Assembly (NCBI RefSeq): GCF_021401345.1
Contig: NZ_JACBGE010000004.1
Location: 62,001 to 126,000, forward strand
Direction of reading: 5' to 3'
Length of the DNA stretch: 64,000 bases
Source of the DNA: Hydrogenophaga sp. NFH-34
GTDB lineage: Bacteria > Pseudomonadota > Gammaproteobacteria > Burkholderiales > Burkholderiaceae_C
Under the pieces are notes generated by a model. It saw nothing but the letters and a program-made list of their open reading frames with translations. It had not been told where the DNA came from and ran no database searches. A program made the position numbers and the translations under genes. Position 1 is the first letter of the stretch; each line of letters starts with the position of its first letter. Positions 42,913 to 53,374 of the stretch are shown here, in pieces.

Positions 42913-45230
42913 ACGCTCCCGACCTGAAACTCGTGGTGGACAACAAGGCCCCCCTCGGCGGCACCAACGCCGCTGCCGGCGTTTCGCGCTTCCACGAAAG
43001 TGCCCGCGCCCAGGTGGCCGGCGCCGCGACCTACATCGACGACATCCCCGAGGTGCGCGGCACCCTGCACGCCGCGCCGGTGTGTTCCCCGGTGGCGCAT
43101 GGTCGCCTGAAGGGGCTCGACGCCAGCGCGGCCCTGGCGGTGCCGGGCGTGCGTGGCTTCATCGGCCCTGAGCACATTCCGGGCGACCGCATGCTGGCCG
43201 CCTTCGCCCACGACGAGCCGGTGTTCGCCGAAGGCACGGTGCAGTTCCTCGGCCAGGTCGGCGGGCTGATCGTGGCCGACGACGTGATGACCGCACGCCG
43301 CGCCGCCCGGCTGGTGAAGTGGGACATCGACGCGCTGGAGCCCGTGCTGACGCCGCAGCAGGCACACGCCCAACAGAGCTACGTGCTGCCGCCGGTGCAC
43401 GTGACCCGCGGCGACGCGGCCGCCGCCTTGCAGCGCGCGCCGCACACGCTGACCGGCGCCTTCGAGGTTGGTGGCCAGGAACACTTCTATCTGGAAGGCC
43501 AGATCGCCTACGTGCTGCCGCTGGAGCAGAACCAGTGGTGGGTCTACAGCAGCACCCAGCACCCGGGTGAGGTGCAGCACTGGGTGTCGCACGCGCTCGG
43601 CCTGGCCAACCATTCGGTCACGGTGGAATGCCGGCGCATGGGCGGCGGTTTCGGCGGCAAGGAAACGCAGGCCGGTCACCTGGCCGTGTGGGCCGCCGTG
43701 GCGGCACAGACCTTCCGCTGCCCGGTCAAGCTGCGGCTGGACCGCGACGACGACTTCATGATCACCGGCAAGCGCCACCCGTTTGCCTACCAGTACCAGG
43801 TGGGTTTCGATCACACCGGCCGGCTCTGCGGGCTGGAACTGGACATGCTGGCCAACTGCGGCTTTTCTGCCGATCTGTCGGGCCCGGTGGCCGACCGCGC
43901 CATCTTCCACGCCGACAACGCCTACTTCCTCGAAGACGTCGCCATCCACTCCTACCGCTGCAAGACCAACACGCAGAGCCACACCGCCTACCGTGGCTTC
44001 GGTGGCCCGCAGGGGGTGATCGTCATCGAGCGCATCATGGGCGACATCGCGCGCCACCTGGGCATCGACGCACTGGACGTGCGGCTGGCCAACCTGTACG
44101 GCATCGAAGAGCGCAACGTCACCCACTACCAGATGGCGGTGGAGGACAACATCCTGCAGCCGCTGATCACCACGCTGGCGCAGACCGCGAACTACCGCGA
44201 ACGCGCCGAGCAGATCGCGGTGTGGAATGCCGGCAGCCCGGTCATCAAGCGCGGCATCACGCTCACACCGGTCAAGTTCGGCATCAGCTTCACCGCCACG
44301 CTGTTCAACCAGGCGGGCGCGCTGGTGCACGTCTACACCGACGGCAGCGTGCAGGTGAACCACGGCGGCACCGAGATGGGTCAGGGCCTGAACACCAAGG
44401 TCGCGGCCATCGTGGCCGACGAACTGGGCGTGCCCTTCGAGCGCGTGCTGTCCACCGCCAGCGACACCAGCAAGGTGCCCAACGCCAGCGCCACCGCGGC
44501 TTCCAGCGGCACCGACCTGAACGGCCGCGCGGCCCAGTTCGCGGCGCGCCAGGTGCGCCAGAACCTGGCGGCCTTCGTCGCCGGGCTCGACGGCGTGGGC
44601 GCGGGCGCGGTGCGTTTTGAAGGTGGACAGGTCATCACCGACAAGACCACGCGGACCTGGGAAGCGGTGGTCGGCGCGGCCTATGCCAACCGCATCCAGC
44701 TCTGGAGCGACGGCTTCTACCGCACGCCCAAGATCCACTACGACAAGGTCACCATGCTGGGCCGGCCGTTCTACTACTTCGCCTACGGCGCGGCGGTGAC
44801 CGAAGTCGCCATCGACACGTTGACCGGCGAGAGCCGCGTGCTGAAAGTGGACATCCTGCACGATGTGGGCCGCAGCATCAACCCGGCCATCGACATCGGC
44901 CAGATCGAGGGCGGCTTCGTGCAAGGCATGGGCTGGCTGACGACGGAGCAGTTGGTCTGGAACGGCAAGGGCTATCTGCAAACCCACGCGCCCAGCACCT
45001 ACAAGATCCCGGCCACGGGCGACATTCCCGCGCATTTCAACGTGGCCCTGTGGCCCGAGCCCAACCGCGAGGACAACGTGCACGGCAGCAAGGCTGTGGG
45101 CGAGCCGCCCTTCATGCTGGGCATCAGCGTGTTCGAGGCGCTGCGCGACGCGGTGGCGCAGGCCGGCGGGCAGCCGCAGGCGATGAACGCCCCCGCCACG
45201 GCCGAAGAGGTGCTGCGGGCCTGCAGCTAA
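42909..45230 (+). CDS. xdhB: Xanthine dehydrogenase molybdopterin subunit XdhB
   Basis: A 773-residue catalytic subunit oxidising hypoxanthine to xanthine and then urate. Visible are the GGFGGKETQ molybdopterin loop, AYRGFGGPQG, and the catalytic glutamate in KAVGEPPFMLG near the C-terminus. It overlaps xdhA by four bases (ATGA). The maturation gene xdhC, usually next in line, is missing here; a LysE exporter gene follows instead after nine bases. Confidence 0.96.
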
Positions 45231-45239
45231 CATCCGCGC

Positions 45240-45875
45240 ATGCCGCTCGATCTCGACACCCTTTGGCTTTTCATCCCGGCCTGCTTCGCGCTGAACATGG
45301 CCCCGGGGCCCAACAACCTGCTGTCCGTCAGCTACGGCACGCAGCACGGTTTTGCCACCGCCTGCGCCGCCGGGGCGGGCCGCATCCTGGCCTTCGTGGG
45401 CATGATTGCGATCGCGGCCACCGGCCTGGCCGTGGCATTGCAGGCGTCGGAAAAGCTGTTCCTGGTGGTCAAGGTCACCGGCGCGCTGTACCTGTTCTGG
45501 CTGGCGGTCCAGCTCTGGCGCGCTGCGCCCGCTGCACAAACCGTGGCCACCCCGGCCCGCACGCGCAGCCTGTTTGCGCTGGCCCGGCAGGAATGCCTGG
45601 TGGCGGCCGGCAACCCCAAGGCCATCCTGATCTTCACCGCATTCCTGCCGCAGTTTGTCGATCCGGCGCGCCCATCGCTGCCCCAATTTGCCGTGCTGGG
45701 GGCCTTGTTCCTGCTGCTGGAGTGGGTGGCCATTGCTGCCTACGCCTACATCGGCAGCCACCTGCGCCGCTGGTTCTCGGCACCGCACCGCCAGCGTCTG
45801 TTCAACCGCCTCTGTGGCAGCCTGCTCGGCGTGGCCGGCGTGGGGCTGCTGGCGGCGCGGCGCGGCAGCGCCTGA
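45240..45875 (+). CDS. LysE/RhtB family exporter
   Basis: A 211-residue inner-membrane protein with about six helices; [19 protein letters not shown] is the family signature, followed by [16 protein letters not shown] and [21 protein letters not shown]. It exports an amino acid or similar metabolite. It lies nine bases after xdhB, so it may be co-transcribed and remove a product of purine breakdown, but the substrate is unknown. Confidence 0.93.
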   Translation: MPLDLDTLWLFIPACFALNMAPGPNNLLSVSYGTQHGFATACAAGAGRILAFVGMIAIAATGLAVALQASEKLFLVVKVTGALYLFWLAVQLWRAAPAAQTVATPARTRSLFALARQECLVAAGNPKAILIFTAFLPQFVDPARPSLPQFAVLGALFLLLEWVAIAAYAYIGSHLRRWFSAPHRQRLFNRLCGSLLGVAGVGLLAARRGSA

Positions 45876-45939
45876 GGCCGGCCAGCCAGCCCCTCGGGGC
45901 GTCGGGGCCGCCCCTGGAGACGCTGTTTATGATCGGCGC

Positions 45940-46278
45940 ATGAGTCTGCCTCCCTGTCCCCAATGCCATTCCGACCTCACCTATGAAGACGGTGCGCTGC
46001 TGATCTGCCCCGAATGCGCGCACGAGTGGAGCCCGGATGCGGCCCCCGCCGGCGCCGAAGAGGCCCGGGTCTGGAAAGACGCCTTCGGCAACGTGCTCGC
46101 CGACGGCGACAGCGTGACCCTGGTCAAAGACCTCAAACTCAAGGGTTCGTCGGCCGTCATCAAGGTCGGCACCAAGGTCAAGAACATCCGCCTGGTCGAG
46201 GGCGACCACGACATCGACTGCAAGATCGACGGCTTCGGCGCGATGCAGCTCAAGTCGGCATTCGTGCGCAAAAGCTGA
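45940..46278 (+). CDS. YjdM/PhnA-family zinc-ribbon protein
   Basis: A 112-residue protein with an N-terminal zinc ribbon (CPQC and CPEC) and the conserved [28 protein letters not shown] and [19 protein letters not shown] blocks. Despite the historical phnA name it is not phosphonoacetate hydrolase and its role is unclear. TATGAT ends six bases before the ATG and there is no Shine-Dalgarno, so the message may be leaderless. Confidence 0.93.
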   Translation: MSLPPCPQCHSDLTYEDGALLICPECAHEWSPDAAPAGAEEARVWKDAFGNVLADGDSVTLVKDLKLKGSSAVIKVGTKVKNIRLVEGDHDIDCKIDGFGAMQLKSAFVRKS

Positions 46279-46279
46279 C

Positions 46280-46549
46280 GTGGCGCGCATCGTCGTCTAC
46301 TGCCAGCCCGGCGCCAAGCAGACGCAACTGGTCGGCCTGCACGACGGCAAACCCAAGATCCAGCTCAAGGCGCCGCCGGTGGATGGCGCGGCCAACCAGG
46401 CGCTGATCGGTTTTCTGGCCGGGCTGTGTGGCGTGCCCAAGTCGGCCGTCACGATCGAGCTGGGCAGCTCAGGCCGCACCAAACGCGTGAACGTGGACGG
46501 CCTCACCGACGACCGGTTGCGCGCACTGCTGGCCCTGCCACCGTCCTGA
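46280..46549 (+). CDS. DUF167 (YggU-type) protein
   Basis: An 89-residue protein with the DUF167 core: QPGAKQTQLVGLHDGKPKIQLKAPPVDGAANQALIGFLA and SSGRTKRVNVDG. Function unknown. It begins with GTG at 46280, one base after the previous stop, so it is coupled to the YjdM-like gene. Confidence 0.9.
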   Translation: MARIVVYCQPGAKQTQLVGLHDGKPKIQLKAPPVDGAANQALIGFLAGLCGVPKSAVTIELGSSGRTKRVNVDGLTDDRLRALLALPPS

Positions 46550-46567
46550 GTCGGCGGCCGGGGCCGC

Positions 46568-47935
46568 TCAGCCGTCCGCGCCGAGCTCGCCTTTGCCCAG
46601 GCCGTGTTTGCGGATCTTGTCGGCCAGCGTGGTCTTGGCCACCCGCAGCGACTTGGCGGTCTGCATCACGTTGCCACCGTGGCGCTCCAGCGCGTCGGCG
46701 ATCAGGCCGCGTTCGAACTGGTTGACCGTGTCGATCAGCGAAGGGGCGTCGTCACCGGCCGAAGCATCCGCCGGCACCGCGCCCGGCGTGACCCATTGCG
46801 GCCCCACGCCGAGCACCATCGCATCGGCCACGTTGCGCAGCTCGCGCACATTGCCCGGCCATTCGCGGGCGATGAGCTGCTGCATCTGCAGCGCCGACAG
46901 CACGGGCTGGGGGCGGCCGTAGCGGCTCGCGGCGAGCAGCATGAAGTGCTCCATCAGCATCGGGATGTCGTCGCGCCGCTCGCGCAGCGGCGGCAATTCG
47001 ATGTTGACCACGTTCAGGCGGTACACCAGATCGGCCCGGAAGCTGCCCTGCTGCGCGCGGGCAAGCAGGTCGTCCTTGGTCGCCGCCACCACGCGCACGT
47101 CCACCGGCACGCTCTGGTTGGAGCCCAGGCGCTCGATGCTGCGCTCCTGCAAGACGCGCAGCAGCTTGACCTGCACGCCCTGCGGCATGCTCTCCAGCTC
47201 GTCCAGGAACAGGGTGCCCCCATGGGCATGTTCAATGCGTCCGATGCGCCGCTTCTGTGCGCCGGTGAAGGCGCCGGGTTCGTGCCCGAACAGCTCGCTG
47301 TCGAGCAGCGTGTCGGGCAGGCCGCCGCAGTTGAGCGCCACGTAGGGCGCCTGGCTGCGCCGCGAATGGTCGTGCAGTGCCCGGGCCACGACCTCCTTGC
47401 CGGTACCGGTTTCGCCACGGATGAGCACGTCGACCGGCGAATCGGCCACCTCCATGACGAGCTGGCGCACGCGCCGGATGGCCGGCGAATCGCCCACAAG
47501 CTGCCCTTCGAGCCCTTCCCGCAGCGACAGCGCCCGGCGCAGGTGCGCCACTTCCAGCGTGAGGCGGCGCTTTTCCAGCGCGCGCTGCACCACCTCGATC
47601 AGTTGCTCAGGCGAAAACGGCTTGGGAATGAAGTCGTAGGCACCGCTGCGCATGGCCTCGACCGCCAGGGTCACGTCGCCGTGGCCGGTGATCATGATGA
47701 CCGGCAGATCGGGGTCGATCCCGTGGGCCTGCCGGATCACCGCGAGGCCGTCGGCACCGGGCAGGCGCATGTCGGTCACGACCACGCCGGGCAGGCCGGG
47801 CACCAGGCGCGGCAGCAGTTCCTCGGCGCTGCCGAAAGCCTGCACCGCCATGTCGGACAGCTGCAGGGCCTGCACGCAACCGAGTTGCACGGCGGCATCG
47901 TCTTCCACCAGGTAGACGGTCAGGGAAGGGCTCAT
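46568..47935 (-). CDS. Sigma-54-dependent response regulator (DctD/AauR type)
   Basis: A 455-residue activator: receiver with Asp55 (VVVTDMRLPGADG), AAA+ domain with GETGTGKE, the sigma-54 contact loop GAFTGA and LFLDELESMP, and a C-terminal Fis-type helix-turn-helix (GGNVMQTAKSLRVAKTTLADKIRKHGL). Its ATG overlaps the stop of the sensor kinase. It lies at the end of an acidic amino-acid transport operon whose head has a -24/-12 promoter, so it probably activates that operon, as AauR does in Pseudomonas. Confidence 0.94.
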   Translation of the reverse strand: MSPSLTVYLVEDDAAVQLGCVQALQLSDMAVQAFGSAEELLPRLVPGLPGVVVTDMRLPGADGLAVIRQAHGIDPDLPVIMITGHGDVTLAVEAMRSGAYDFIPKPFSPEQLIEVVQRALEKRRLTLEVAHLRRALSLREGLEGQLVGDSPAIRRVRQLVMEVADSPVDVLIRGETGTGKEVVARALHDHSRRSQAPYVALNCGGLPDTLLDSELFGHEPGAFTGAQKRRIGRIEHAHGGTLFLDELESMPQGVQVKLLRVLQERSIERLGSNQSVPVDVRVVAATKDDLLARAQQGSFRADLVYRLNVVNIELPPLRERRDDIPMLMEHFMLLAASRYGRPQPVLSALQMQQLIAREWPGNVRELRNVADAMVLGVGPQWVTPGAVPADASAGDDAPSLIDTVNQFERGLIADALERHGGNVMQTAKSLRVAKTTLADKIRKHGLGKGELGADG

Positions 47936-49821
47936 GGGGACGGCGGGGTCGGGGCAGGCGCGGCGGGATGCCACAGCGGGATGGTCAGCGAAAAGACGGC
48001 GCCGCCACCCGCCGCGTTGCGGGCCTGGAGGCTGCCCCCGAATTCTGCGGCAATATCCTGACAGATCACCAGGCCCAGTCCCAGGCCGGCGCCGCTGGCC
48101 TTGGTGGTGTAGAAGGGCTGGAACAGGTGCGCCAGGTCGGTCTCGCTCAGGCCCTTGCCGCTGTCCTGCACATGCACCACCAGCCAGTCGGTGTCGGGCG
48201 CGGCGTCGATGGTCAGCCGCCGCTCGGGCGACTCGCGCATGGCGTCGAGCGCGTTGCCGAACAGATTGATCAGCACCTGCTCCAGCCGGTTGGCGTCGCA
48301 CCACACGGTCCAGCGGCCGGGCGGGCAGCGGTTGTCGATCGACACCTTGTCCTGCCGCAGGCGCAGCTGGAACAGGAACAGCGCCTGTTCCACCACCCGG
48401 CCGGGGTCGGTGGGCTCGGGGCTGGCCACCGATTTGCGCGAGAAACTTTTGAGCGGCTCGATGATGCGCGCCATCTGTTCCACCAGGCGCGACATGATCG
48501 ACAGGTTCTCCTGCGCCTGCCCGGCATTGCCGCGCCGCAGGAATTCGGCCGCGTTGCCGGAGAGCGTGCGGATCGCGCCCAGTGGCTGGGTCAGCTCGTG
48601 CGTGATGCTGGCGGCCAGTTGTCCGAGCACCGCCATCTTGCCGGCGTGCACCAGTTCGTCTTGCGCCGAGCGCAGGGTCTTTTCGGTCTGTTCGCGTTCG
48701 GCCACTTCGCGGCGCAACTGCGCGTTGGTGTCGGTGAGTTCCTGGGTGCGCCGACCGACTTCCAGCTCCAGCTCGGCGTTGATCTTCTCCAGCAGCTGTT
48801 TGGCGACGATCTTCTGGCGCTCGATCCGCCGCCGCTGCGACCCGTACAGCAGCAGCAACAGCAGGAAAGCGGCCGCCACCGCCCCGCCCACCCCGTCGAG
48901 CAAGGCCTGCTGATGCACCGACGCCAGGCTGGTGAAGATCAGCACCCGCCAGTCCATGCCGTCCAGCGAACGCCCCAGCACCAGGTACCCCGCAGGGCTG
49001 GGCGGCAGGCCCGGGTCGGGCTGGCGTGCGATGTCGCCGGCCGAGATGAAGCCCTTGGCTTCCTGGCGCTCTTCGTCCACCGACAGCGGCACACGCAGCG
49101 GAAACTGCGGCAGGTGCAAAGCGCCGTAGATGCGGGTGAGGTGCAGGTCGACCCGGCGGTCGGGCGTCAGCGGCACCATCGTGGTGTAGCGCCACGGCGC
49201 CTGCGAAGACAGGATGACGACCTGGTTCGCGTCGGCCACCAGCGCGGGTGCGCCGAGCATGCCCCAGGTCTGCTCCAGCGCCGCCAGGCCGATCTTGATC
49301 ACGGCCACGCCCATGACGCGCGAGCCATCGTAGATCGGGTGCGAGACGAAGTAACCCGGGCGCCCACCGGTGCCGATGGCGAAATGGCGCGTGGCGCGGC
49401 CGGCCAGCGCTTCGAGGTAATACGGGCGGAAGGCCACGTCCTCGCCCAGCCTGCTGTCGTCGGGCAGCCGCGCATTGCTCGACGCCAGCACGGTCCCGCG
49501 CACGTCGAGCACGAACACCGCTTCGCTGCCCAGGTGGGCGTTCAGGCGGGTCAGGTAGTCGCTGGCCGGGCGGGCCTGGGCCACCCCGGGGTCCTGCAAC
49601 AGGCGCACCACCACCGGGTTGAGCTGGATGGTCGCGGGCACGGGCTCCAGCCGCCGCACCCGCCCTTCGACCACCGAAGCGAACAGGTCGAGCCGCCCGT
49701 TGCTGGCCGCCTTCAGGCTGGCGGTGCCGCGATCAAAGCTGCGCCCGTAGACCAGGGCCCCCACCACGCCGATGAGCGCGATCGCCGCCAGCGCCAGCAG
49801 CACGCGCCGCAGCGCCGGCAC
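47932..49821 (-). CDS. Sensor histidine kinase (DctB/AauS type)
   Basis: A 629-residue kinase with membrane helices at about 6-26 and 311-336, a periplasmic double-PAS-like region of the DctB kind (GYFVSHPIYDGSRVMGVAVIKIGL), a coiled-coil linker (340-400), His408 in ASITHELTQPLGAIR, and the ATPase motifs. It should sense acidic amino acids or dicarboxylates and phosphorylate the regulator next to it. It opens with a GTG at 49821; no ATG alternative exists in frame upstream. It is 89 bases downstream of gltL. Confidence 0.93.
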   Translation of the reverse strand: MPALRRVLLALAAIALIGVVGALVYGRSFDRGTASLKAASNGRLDLFASVVEGRVRRLEPVPATIQLNPVVVRLLQDPGVAQARPASDYLTRLNAHLGSEAVFVLDVRGTVLASSNARLPDDSRLGEDVAFRPYYLEALAGRATRHFAIGTGGRPGYFVSHPIYDGSRVMGVAVIKIGLAALEQTWGMLGAPALVADANQVVILSSQAPWRYTTMVPLTPDRRVDLHLTRIYGALHLPQFPLRVPLSVDEERQEAKGFISAGDIARQPDPGLPPSPAGYLVLGRSLDGMDWRVLIFTSLASVHQQALLDGVGGAVAAAFLLLLLLYGSQRRRIERQKIVAKQLLEKINAELELEVGRRTQELTDTNAQLRREVAEREQTEKTLRSAQDELVHAGKMAVLGQLAASITHELTQPLGAIRTLSGNAAEFLRRGNAGQAQENLSIMSRLVEQMARIIEPLKSFSRKSVASPEPTDPGRVVEQALFLFQLRLRQDKVSIDNRCPPGRWTVWCDANRLEQVLINLFGNALDAMRESPERRLTIDAAPDTDWLVVHVQDSGKGLSETDLAHLFQPFYTTKASGAGLGLGLVICQDIAAEFGGSLQARNAAGGGAVFSLTIPLWHPAAPAPTPPSP

Positions 49822-49910
49822 CGGCGGGCGGGCGGGAGCCAGGGCAGCGGTTTCCAGGGATGCGGCAGAACGGATGGCAGCCTCTCGGAGGGACGCGGCC
49901 CTTCAGGGCC

Positions 49911-50645
49911 TCAATGGGCGAGGATTTTCGACAAAAAGTCCTTCGCCCGGGGCGAACGGGCGTCGGGATTGCCGAAAAACTCGTCCTTGGGGCAGTCTTC
50001 GATGATCTTGCCCGCGTCCATGAAGATCACGCGGTGGCTCACCTTGCGCGCAAAGCCCATCTCGTGCGTCACGCACATCATGGTCATGCCCTCGTGGGCC
50101 AGTTGCACCATCACGTCCAGCACCTCGCCGACCATCTCGGGATCGAGCGCGGAAGTGGGTTCGTCAAACAGCATGACGATGGGGTCCATGGACAGTGCAC
50201 GGGCAATGGCCACACGCTGCTGCTGGCCGCCCGACAGCTGGCCCGGGAACTTGTCCTTGTGCGCCATCAGGCCCACGCGGTCGAGCATCTGCAGGCCGCG
50301 CCGGATGCTCTCGTCCTTGTTGCGGCCCAGCACCTTGATCTGCGCCAGCGTGAGGTTCTCGGTCACCGTCAGGTGCGGGAACAGCTCGAAATGCTGGAAC
50401 ACCATGCCCACGCGGCTGCGCAGCTTGGGCAGGTTGGTCTTGGGGTTGGCGATGCTGGTGCCGTCCACGATGATGTCGCCCTTCTGGAAGGGTTCCAAGG
50501 CATTGACGGTCTTGATCAGTGTGGACTTGCCCGACCCCGAGGGGCCGCAGACCACCACCACCTCCCCCTTCTGGATGGCGGTGGTGCAGTCGGTCAGCAC
50601 CTGGAAGCTGCCATACCACTTGGAAACGTTCTGGATATCGATCAT
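49911..50645 (-). CDS. gltL: Glutamate/aspartate ABC transporter ATPase
   Basis: A 244-residue ATPase: [64 protein letters not shown] and the VTHEMGFAR switch, typical of the polar amino-acid GltL/GlnQ group. It drives import through GltJ and GltK. AGGAG lies before the ATG, 12 bases after gltK. Confidence 0.96.
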   Translation of the reverse strand: MIDIQNVSKWYGSFQVLTDCTTAIQKGEVVVVCGPSGSGKSTLIKTVNALEPFQKGDIIVDGTSIANPKTNLPKLRSRVGMVFQHFELFPHLTVTENLTLAQIKVLGRNKDESIRRGLQMLDRVGLMAHKDKFPGQLSGGQQQRVAIARALSMDPIVMLFDEPTSALDPEMVGEVLDVMVQLAHEGMTMMCVTHEMGFARKVSHRVIFMDAGKIIEDCPKDEFFGNPDARSPRAKDFLSKILAH

Positions 50646-50657
50646 GGGAATGGCTCC

Positions 50658-51323
50658 TCAGCGGATGATGGCGATCTTCTTCTGCAGGCGGCGCACCAGC
50701 ATCGACAGCGAGAAGCAGATGATGAAATAGACGGCGGCGGCGATGAGGTAGGTTTCGACCGGGCGGTTGAAGTTCTTGCCCGCCACCTCGAAGCCCTTGA
50801 GCAGGTCGTAGGCGCCGATGGCATACACCAGCGAGGTGTCCTGGAACAGGATGATGGTCTGGGTCATCAGCACCGGCAGCATGTTGCGGAAGGCCTGCGG
50901 CAGCACGATCAGCTGCATGGTCTGGCCGTAGGTCATGCCCACCGCGTAGCCCGCGTGGACCTGTCCCCTGGGCACGCTCTGGATGCCGGCGCGCATGATC
51001 TCGGAGTAGTAAGCCGCTTCGAACACCGTGAAGGTGATGATGGCCGACAGCTCCGCCCCCATGGGCTTGCCGATGAGCATCGGGATCAGCAGGAAGAACC
51101 ACAGAATCACCATCACCAGCGGGACGGAGCGCAGCGTGTTGACGTAGGCTGCCGCCGGCAGCACCAGCCACTTCTTGCCCGACAGGCGCATCAGCGCGAG
51201 CACCGTGCCCAGCGCGATGCCGCCGATCATGGCCACCAGGGTCAGTTGCACCGAAAAGACCAGGCCCTTGAGCACGAAGCTCGAAAACACCGACCAGTCA
51301 AAAAAAGCAAAGTCCAGATTCAT
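50658..51323 (-). CDS. gltK: Glutamate/aspartate ABC transporter permease GltK
   Basis: A 221-residue permease with about four or five helices and the EAA loop EAAYYSEIMRAGIQSVPRGQVHAGYAVGM that docks on the ATPase. GGAG precedes the ATG. It forms the channel with GltJ; a 150-base gap holding repeat copy E separates the two genes. Confidence 0.95.
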   Translation of the reverse strand: MNLDFAFFDWSVFSSFVLKGLVFSVQLTLVAMIGGIALGTVLALMRLSGKKWLVLPAAAYVNTLRSVPLVMVILWFFLLIPMLIGKPMGAELSAIITFTVFEAAYYSEIMRAGIQSVPRGQVHAGYAVGMTYGQTMQLIVLPQAFRNMLPVLMTQTIILFQDTSLVYAIGAYDLLKGFEVAGKNFNRPVETYLIAAAVYFIICFSLSMLVRRLQKKIAIIR

Positions 51324-51368
51324 CGTGGTTCTCCAGCAGGCAGGCCCACAGCGATGGGACGCCCATGG

Positions 51369-51464
51369 CCAGGGGCACCGCGGAACGGGTTTTGCCCGGC
51401 CACAGGTGCCGGCCCCTTCCCGCCGCGGGCGAGAGAGGAGGAAGCCGCGAAGCGGCGCAGGGGG
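51369..51464 (-). repeat. Stop-codon-linked intergenic repeat, copy E
   Basis: About 96 bases ending nine bases from the gltJ stop (51474). Its hairpin is CGGG-TTTTG-CCCG, again with both arms changed together. The ending AAGCGGCGCAGGGG matches copy C. Confidence 0.78.
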
Positions 51465-51473
51465 TGCTTCATG

Positions 51474-52214
51474 TCAATGCCCTCCGATCATGCCGGGCAC
51501 CTGCACGCGGTGCTCGATGAACAGCGCAATGCGGTTGATGACAAACGCCGAGAAAAAGTACAGCCCGGTCACGGCCAGGTAGATCTCGATGCCGCGCGAG
51601 GTCTCTTCCTGCGCCTGCATCGCGAACATGGTGAGTTCGGCGATCGACACCGCGAAGGCCACCGACGAGTTTTTGACGATGTTCATGCTCTCGCTGGTCA
51701 GCGGCGGAATGACGATGCGGAACGCCATCGGCAGCAGCACGTAGCGGTAGGTCTGCGGCAGCGTCAGCCCCATGGCCAGCCCCGCATAACGCTGGCCCTT
51801 CGGCAGGCTCTGGATGCCCGCCCGCACCTGCTCGGCGACCCGCGCCGACGTGAAGAAACCCAGGGCGATCACCACCAGGATGAAGCTGGGCACGTCCTTG
51901 AGCGGCGGCACCAGCGCCGGCACCACGTGGTACCAGAGAAACACCTGGACCAGCAGCGGGATGTTGCGGAACAGCTCGGTCCAGGCATTGCCAAGGGCCA
52001 CCAGCCATTTGTTGGGCGTGGTGCGGAAGATGCCCATCACCGCGCCGACCGCCAGCGCCACCACCAGCGCCAGCAGCGCCACGGACAGGGTCCAGCCCCA
52101 GGCCGAGAGCATCCAGTCCAGGTAGGTGATGTCGCCGCCGTCGCCGAAACAGCGCGGGCGGACCTCACCGTCAATGGTGTCCTTGCAGAACACCTGCCAA
52201 TCCCATGAACTCAT
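51474..52214 (-). CDS. gltJ: Glutamate/aspartate ABC transporter permease GltJ
   Basis: A 246-residue permease: an N-terminal segment WQVFCKDTIDGEVRPRCFGDGGDITYLDWMLSAWGWT of the GltJ kind, then membrane helices and the loop ARVAEQVRAGIQSLPKGQRYAGLAMGL. Partner of GltK. The ATG at 52214 follows GGGGAA. It is separated from gltI by 201 bases containing a two-unit GC-rich repeat. Confidence 0.95.
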   Translation of the reverse strand: MSSWDWQVFCKDTIDGEVRPRCFGDGGDITYLDWMLSAWGWTLSVALLALVVALAVGAVMGIFRTTPNKWLVALGNAWTELFRNIPLLVQVFLWYHVVPALVPPLKDVPSFILVVIALGFFTSARVAEQVRAGIQSLPKGQRYAGLAMGLTLPQTYRYVLLPMAFRIVIPPLTSESMNIVKNSSVAFAVSIAELTMFAMQAQEETSRGIEIYLAVTGLYFFSAFVINRIALFIEHRVQVPGMIGGH

Positions 52215-52304
52215 GGCGATTCCCCAAAGTCAACAGAAGAACAAACGAAATCGGCGCCAAAGGCCGACAGCCCCAAAGCCCGCAACGCAAGCCCGATGCC
52301 ACAC

Positions 52305-52414
52305 CCCGCGCAGCGGCGGAGCGTGGGGGCCGACGGGCCAGCCGCCGGGCCGCCCCAAGGCAGGCCCAGCCCCCTCGGGGGGCAGCGACCCGCGCAGCGG
52401 CGGAGCGTGGGGGC
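52305..52414 (-). repeat. Two-unit GC-rich repeat between gltI and gltJ
   Basis: An identical 26-base unit, beginning CCCGCGCAGCGGCGGAGCGT and ending GGGGGC, occurs at 52305-52330 and 52389-52414. The second copy touches the gltI stop (52416). Between them lies CCCCCTCGGGGGG, as in the stop-codon-linked repeat family, of which this looks like a relative. Confidence 0.8.
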
Positions 52415-52415
52415 A

Positions 52416-53315
52416 TCACTTCTTCGCGTAGTCTTCCATCGGCTTGTCGTTGGGGTTGGCCCAGGCCGCCTTGGTGGCGTCGTTGACGGGCATGCCGACC
52501 TTGGTGTTGGCCGGCGGAATCGGCTGCTCGAACCACTTGTTCCAGATCGAGGCGATCTCGCCCGACTTCATCACCGCCTTGAGGCTGTCGTCCACGGCCT
52601 TCTTGAACGCCGGGTCGTCCTTGCGGATCATGATGGCGATCGGCTCCACCGACAGCACCTCCCCCACGATCTTGAAGTCGGCCGGGTTCTTGGCCTTGGC
52701 GATGTTGCCGGCCAGGATGGCGCCGTCCATCACGAAGGCGTCGGCACGACCGCTTTCGAGCAGCAGGAAGCTGTCGGCGTGGTCCTTGCCGAAGACCTCC
52801 TTGAAGTCCACACCGTTGGCACGTTCGTGCTTGCGCAGGGTCTGCACGGAGGTGGTGCCGGTGGTGGTGGCGATGGTCTTGCCGGCCAGTTGGGCAATGC
52901 TGGTGATGCCGGAGTTGGCCTTGACGGCGATGCGCACTTCTTCCACGAAGGTGGTCACGGCAAAGGCCACGTCCTTCTGGCGGGTGGCGTTGTTGGTGGT
53001 CGAGCCGCACTCGATGTCGACGGTGCCGTTCTGCACCAGCGGGATGCGGTTCTGCGACGTCACGGGCTGGTACTTGATGTCCAGCTTGGCCAGGCCGAGC
53101 TGTTTCTGCACGTCGGCCAGCACGCGCTGGCACAGCTCCACGTGGTAGCCCACGTACTTGCCGTCACCCAGCGTGTAGGACAGCGCGCCGGAGCTTTCGC
53201 GCACCCCCATCGTCACGGCGCCCGAGTCCTTGATCTTCTTCAGGGTGTCGTTGGCCTGGGCCATGACCGTCGAGCTGGCCAGAACAGCCGCGGCGACAAA
53301 CAATGCTTTTTTCAT
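52416..53315 (-). CDS. gltI: Glutamate/aspartate ABC receptor GltI
   Basis: A 299-residue periplasmic receptor with a signal peptide (MKKALFVAAAVLASSTVMAQA) and the amino-acid-binding signature GVRESSGALSYTLGDGKYVGYHVELC and TSQNRIPLVQNGTVDIECGSTTNN. The start is at 53315, six bases after AAGGTG. It is 59 bases downstream of a second, divergent-sequence paralogue in the same direction. Confidence 0.95.
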   Translation of the reverse strand: MKKALFVAAAVLASSTVMAQANDTLKKIKDSGAVTMGVRESSGALSYTLGDGKYVGYHVELCQRVLADVQKQLGLAKLDIKYQPVTSQNRIPLVQNGTVDIECGSTTNNATRQKDVAFAVTTFVEEVRIAVKANSGITSIAQLAGKTIATTTGTTSVQTLRKHERANGVDFKEVFGKDHADSFLLLESGRADAFVMDGAILAGNIAKAKNPADFKIVGEVLSVEPIAIMIRKDDPAFKKAVDDSLKAVMKSGEIASIWNKWFEQPIPPANTKVGMPVNDATKAAWANPNDKPMEDYAKK

Positions 53316-53374
53316 AAGGGCACCTTCATGTGGTGGGTTGGGAAAGGAGGACTTGCGCGCCGCAGAAGGCGCGC

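Noticed and set aside
52305..52414. Direct repeats as a possible CRISPR array
   Set aside because: Only two units, with the spacer itself part of a repeat family found elsewhere in the window, and no cas genes.
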